Source: Chloroflexota bacterium
GTDB taxonomy: Bacteria; Chloroflexota; Anaerolineae; Anaerolineales; UBA11579
DNA length: 64,000 nt
NCBI GenBank assembly: GCA_013112575.1
Contig: JABFGG010000002.1
Span: 1-64,000, forward strand
Reading direction: 5' to 3'
In this document: in pieces, positions 61,390 to 64,000 of the stretch
How the letters are laid out: every line of letters starts with the position of its first letter
Position numbering within the stretch: position 1 is the first letter of the stretch
The notes under the pieces: model-generated
Seen by the model: only the letters and a program-made list of their open reading frames with translations
Told to the model about the DNA's origin: nothing
The model's database searches: none
Translations under genes and position numbers: made by a program

Positions 61390-61397
61390 ATTATAAT
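61390..61397. promoter_or_regulatory. Symmetrical -10 core of a divergent promoter
   Basis: ATTATAAT reads TATAAT on both strands (61392-61397 plus, 61395-61390 minus). On the minus strand it ends 6 nt before ATG 61383; on the plus strand it lies 9 nt before an in-frame GTG at 61407. Confidence 0.5.
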
Positions 61398-61442
61398 GCT
61401 TGCCTTGTGAACAGCTTATTTTCATCATTCCGCCAGGTTCCA

Positions 61443-62630
61443 ATGGCCTTGCGCCTGCGCTGGGTTTTGTTTTACCTGGTTTCACTAGCCAGCATTTTTC
61501 TTTTCTATGCCTTTTTGGTATTTAACGGGTCGAGCCGTGCTGCCCAACAGTGGGGCATCGTATCTATCGTCATCTTTACACTTGAATGGCTATATTTCGG
61601 CCGCTTTCTCAACCAGAACCATCGTGAAGGCGAGACTGAAGTTTTACCGACTTTTGGGCCGGGCAACTCCTTATCGCTTTTGCGTGGCACATTGTTGGCC
61701 ATGATCGCCGGGTTCCTATTCCTGCCGCGCCCACTGGGTTTGTTGGCCTGGGGGCCTGCTGCTCTTTACATCATCTCCGATTTCACCGATTTCTTTGATG
61801 GCTACCTGGCGCGGCGTGCCAACCATGCCACCCGCCTGGGCGAAACCTTGGATATGGACCTCGACTCGTTGGGGGTCTTTGTGGTCGTTTTGCTATCCAT
61901 CCAATACGGTGTGCTGCCCTGGTGGTACCTTTCCGTTGCCCTGGCGCGCTATTTATTTGTGTTCGGCATCTGGTGGCGTACGCGTCGCGATCTGCCGATC
62001 TACGACTTGCGACCCAGTACATCGCGGCGAGTGATCGCCGGTTTGCAAATGGGCTTTCTCACAGCCATGCTCTTCCCGGTTTTAGGTCCACCGGCCACGT
62101 ATCTGGGGGCAGTGCTTTTCTTTTTGCCGTTCTCAATTGGTTTTCTTTATGATTGGTTGCAGGTCAGTGGGGTAGTGCAAGAGCCTAGCGAACAACAGGC
62201 AAAATGGATTAACCGTATCTGGAATTTTGCAACAGGTTGGCTCCCTACTGTTTTGCGCATAGCCATTGTGGTTGTTCTGATCTACTTCCTGCGCTATGTC
62301 ACCTTTGTAAATCCCAATCGCCTGGATGTGTTTGCGCCCCGCGGCATGCCCAACCCATCGGTCACGCTCTTTGTTTTCTGGGTAATCGAATTGTTGATCC
62401 TGATCGTGTTGGGGTTGGGGGCGGCCGGGCGCATTACAGCCATTGTGGCGCTGATCTACACGGGCATCAAACTGCAATTTGAACCGCTCACCTGGCCTTA
62501 TTGGATCCTGACCATCAGCTATACCGCCATCCTCTTCCTGGGTACTGGTAAATATGCTTTGTGGAAGCCGGAAGACACCTGGCACATCCGGCGCGGGGCA
62601 AGAGCGGAAACGCAAGAAGAGGAAAGGTAG
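61443..62630 (+). CDS. CDP-alcohol phosphatidyltransferase family membrane protein
   Basis: 395 aa. The CDP-alcohol motif DG-x2-AR-x8-G-x3-D-x3-D is complete (DGYLARRANHATRLGETLDMDLD, about 105-130). It transfers a phosphatidyl group to an alcohol. It is longer than the usual 180-220 aa: two helices before and about six after the motif, including a late block LRIAIVVVLIYFLRYVTF. Start at ATG 61443 is used here, but an in-frame GTG at 61407 (12 codons more) sits at the expected transcript start and is a real alternative. Confidence 0.87.
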   Translation: MALRLRWVLFYLVSLASIFLFYAFLVFNGSSRAAQQWGIVSIVIFTLEWLYFGRFLNQNHREGETEVLPTFGPGNSLSLLRGTLLAMIAGFLFLPRPLGLLAWGPAALYIISDFTDFFDGYLARRANHATRLGETLDMDLDSLGVFVVVLLSIQYGVLPWWYLSVALARYLFVFGIWWRTRRDLPIYDLRPSTSRRVIAGLQMGFLTAMLFPVLGPPATYLGAVLFFLPFSIGFLYDWLQVSGVVQEPSEQQAKWINRIWNFATGWLPTVLRIAIVVVLIYFLRYVTFVNPNRLDVFAPRGMPNPSVTLFVFWVIELLILIVLGLGAAGRITAIVALIYTGIKLQFEPLTWPYWILTISYTAILFLGTGKYALWKPEDTWHIRRGARAETQEEER

Positions 62631-62632
62631 TT

Positions 62633-63643
62633 TTGGCTCAACAAGATTTGACGCCCGCACCCAAAAAGCCTGCACAAAGGTCCTGGCGGCGGTTGGTTTT
62701 GCAGCTTGTATTGTGGGCACTGGCCTTGCTCTTGTTGGTGTGGGTGATCAGCCAGGTTCCCCTAGAAGATATTCTCGCCATTCTGGCACAATTGAAGTTG
62801 TGGGAAATTACACTGCTATTGTTGGTCAATGCCAGCATCATCGTATTTTTCGGCCTGCGTTGGTGGTTGATCTTGCGGGCTTTAGGTCACAGCATTTCAT
62901 ATATCTCTGTAACGCGCTATCGCCTGGCTGCCTTTGGGGTGAGCTATTTCACCCCCGGCCCACATTTTGGGGGAGAGCCATTACAGGTCTATTACCTGCG
63001 CCAGAAGCATGCCGTGCCCGGCACGACGGCGGTGGCCTCCCTGGCATTGGATAAGACCTTTGAGTTGCTGGCGAACTTCGCTTTCCTGGTCTTTGGCATT
63101 GCCCTGGTTTTGAGCAGTGGCGTGTTTGGCTCCCTGGCTGATACAGGTGCCTTGCCGCTCTCTTTGATCCTGCTAGTTTTGCCATTGGTCTATCTGGTCT
63201 TGCTCTGGGGCCAGCGCCAGCCATTGAGTGCCCTGGTGCGTCTAATGCCGGGTAGATGGGGGCAGCGTTTGGTTGAGTTATTTAAATCCATAGAAGGGCA
63301 AATGAATGTTTTTTGCCTCCAGCATCCCGTCGTATTGATGCAAAGTGTATTGATCTCAGGTCTTGTATGGGTAGCGTTGATCTTCGAATACTGGCTGGCA
63401 CTGCGTTTTCTGGGTGTGAGTATGAATTTTGTCGAAATCATGGGCATCATGACCGCGGCGCGCATTGCTTTGTTAACACCCTTGCCGGGTGCATTGGGGG
63501 CTTTAGAAGCCAGCCAGGTATTGGCAATGCAAGCGCTGGGGCTCGAAGCGGCCTTCGGGTTAGGGATTGGTTTACTGATTCGGGCGCGCGATGTGTTATT
63601 CAGCCTATTAGGTCTGATTTGGGGCTTGCTCATTCGAGATTAA
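62633..63643 (+). CDS. LPG-synthase/AglD-like flippase family membrane protein
   Basis: 336 aa, about eight membrane helices of the UPF0104/LPG synthase TM family: GDQPxx-like start PKKPAQRSWRRLVLQLVLWALALLLLVWVISQVP, the conserved segment AAFGVSYFTPGPHFGGEPLQVYYL, then ALDKTFELLANFAFL and RIALLTPLPGALGALEASQV. These proteins move or use lipid-linked sugars. TTG start at 62633 with AGAGGAAAGG before it, and a start 2 bp after the preceding stop codon. Probably one transcript with the CDP-alcohol gene. Confidence 0.86.
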   Translation: MAQQDLTPAPKKPAQRSWRRLVLQLVLWALALLLLVWVISQVPLEDILAILAQLKLWEITLLLLVNASIIVFFGLRWWLILRALGHSISYISVTRYRLAAFGVSYFTPGPHFGGEPLQVYYLRQKHAVPGTTAVASLALDKTFELLANFAFLVFGIALVLSSGVFGSLADTGALPLSLILLVLPLVYLVLLWGQRQPLSALVRLMPGRWGQRLVELFKSIEGQMNVFCLQHPVVLMQSVLISGLVWVALIFEYWLALRFLGVSMNFVEIMGIMTAARIALLTPLPGALGALEASQVLAMQALGLEAAFGLGIGLLIRARDVLFSLLGLIWGLLIRD

Positions 63644-63694
63644 AGTGGCTGTGGTATATTTTTCTTGCGCTGTGAGAGGCGCAGGAGAGAGAAG

Positions 63695-64000
63695 ATGAGC
63701 GTTAACCTGAAAATCCAACAGGTGGTGAATGCCCGCATTCCCACACCAGAGGGAAACTTCCAACTTTGCTTATATACCAATAGCCTGGATGATAAAGAGC
63801 ACATGGCTCTGATGATGGGCGACGTTGCCAGTCAGGAAGATGTGCTTGTGCGCGTGCATTCCGAATGTTTTACAGGTGACGTGCTCGGTTCATTACGCTG
63901 TGACTGTGGTGAGCAGCTTGCTTTAGCGCGTAAATTCATCGCCGATGCCGGGCAGGGCATCGTAATCTATATGCGGCAAGAAGGCCGCGGCATTGGTTTG
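63695..64000 (+). CDS. ribA: GTP cyclohydrolase II (partial, N-terminal 102 codons)
   Basis: Runs in frame to the end of the window. Opens riboflavin synthesis by converting GTP to the diaminopyrimidine. Zinc Cys residues in HSECFTGDVLGSLRCDCGEQL are present, and YMRQEGRGIGL is the substrate-binding site. Starts at ATG 63695 with AGGAGAGAGAAG before it. As no DHBP synthase domain precedes it, this is the single-domain form. It may be the first gene of a rib operon beyond the window. Confidence 0.95.
   Translation, partial: MSVNLKIQQVVNARIPTPEGNFQLCLYTNSLDDKEHMALMMGDVASQEDVLVRVHSECFTGDVLGSLRCDCGEQLALARKFIADAGQGIVIYMRQEGRGIGL

Noticed and set aside
61384..61485. 34-codon N-terminal extension of the PP-loop gene
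   Set aside because: It would run through the divergent gene start and the shared -10; the family start is at ATG 61383.
1..64000. Prophage, transposon, toxin-antitoxin or defence island
   Set aside because: No integrase, transposase, restriction enzyme, phage structural gene or paired small toxin-antitoxin frames were found.

Overview
The window looks like chromosomal DNA of a free-living bacterium, most likely Chloroflexota (Anaerolineae-like). This is inferred from Thr/Pro-rich lipoproteins, PD40-type propeller lipoproteins, T-box control of aminoacyl-tRNA synthetases in a non-Firmicute gene setting, many short palindromic intergenic repeats, and a mix of Shine-Dalgarno and apparently leaderless genes. 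No 16S or other phylogenetic marker RNA is present, so the assignment is tentative. I see no transposase, integrase, phage gene, tRNA, rRNA or CRISPR array; the window reads as stable core plus lineage-specific genes.

Layout. 1-4.7 kb (minus): a tightly coupled operon of a Thr/Pro-rich membrane protein, three M42 metallopeptidases and a solute-binding lipoprotein cut by the window start. 4.8-11.1 kb (plus): PIG-L deacetylase, greA, lysS, a KAS III-like thiolase-fold enzyme and a membrane GGDEF-EAL protein. 11.1-12.4 kb (minus): a CNNM/CBS membrane protein. 12.5-15.2 kb (plus): T-box-controlled serS, a DUF456 membrane protein and a PNPOx-fold protein. 15.2-20.1 kb: accessory lipoproteins, including a tandemly duplicated propeller gene, hairpin repeats, a HEAT-repeat protein and a Trm112-like protein. 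20.2-27.8 kb (minus): VanW-type envelope protein, DegV, an envelope proteolysis run (HtrA-like, YugP-like, CtpA-like) and a HAD phosphatase. 27.9-36.0 kb: two tail-to-tail MacB/FtsX ABC export loci, one with an adaptor protein and a GbsR/MarR-type regulator. 36.2-41.5 kb (minus): two isoprenylcysteine-methyltransferase-like membrane proteins and a split feo iron-uptake operon; both transcription units carry a DtxR-type box on a recognisable promoter. 41.8-48.2 kb: aminotransferase IV, M15-like lipoprotein, EEP nuclease-fold protein, EamA transporter, a methyltransferase-PilZ fusion and small lipoproteins. 48.2-54.3 kb (plus): T-box-controlled ileS, a DUF3291-like protein, a PLP decarboxylase and a VOC protein. 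54.4-59.2 kb: two membrane-anchored EEP proteins flanking two secreted proteins built from the same repeated beta-domain. 59.2-64 kb: alanine racemase, Nudix, PP-loop ATPase, CDP-alcohol phosphatidyltransferase, a flippase-like membrane protein and the start of ribA.

The most interesting points are a predicted DtxR-family regulon that links the split feo operon to two membrane methyltransferase-like genes, a membrane-anchored DtxR-FeoA-FeoA fusion next to it, a methyltransferase-PilZ fusion suggesting c-di-GMP control, an unrecognised secreted repeat domain, several genes whose -10 element lies 6-8 nt before the start codon (leaderless transcripts), and clusters of GNA-triloop hairpins.
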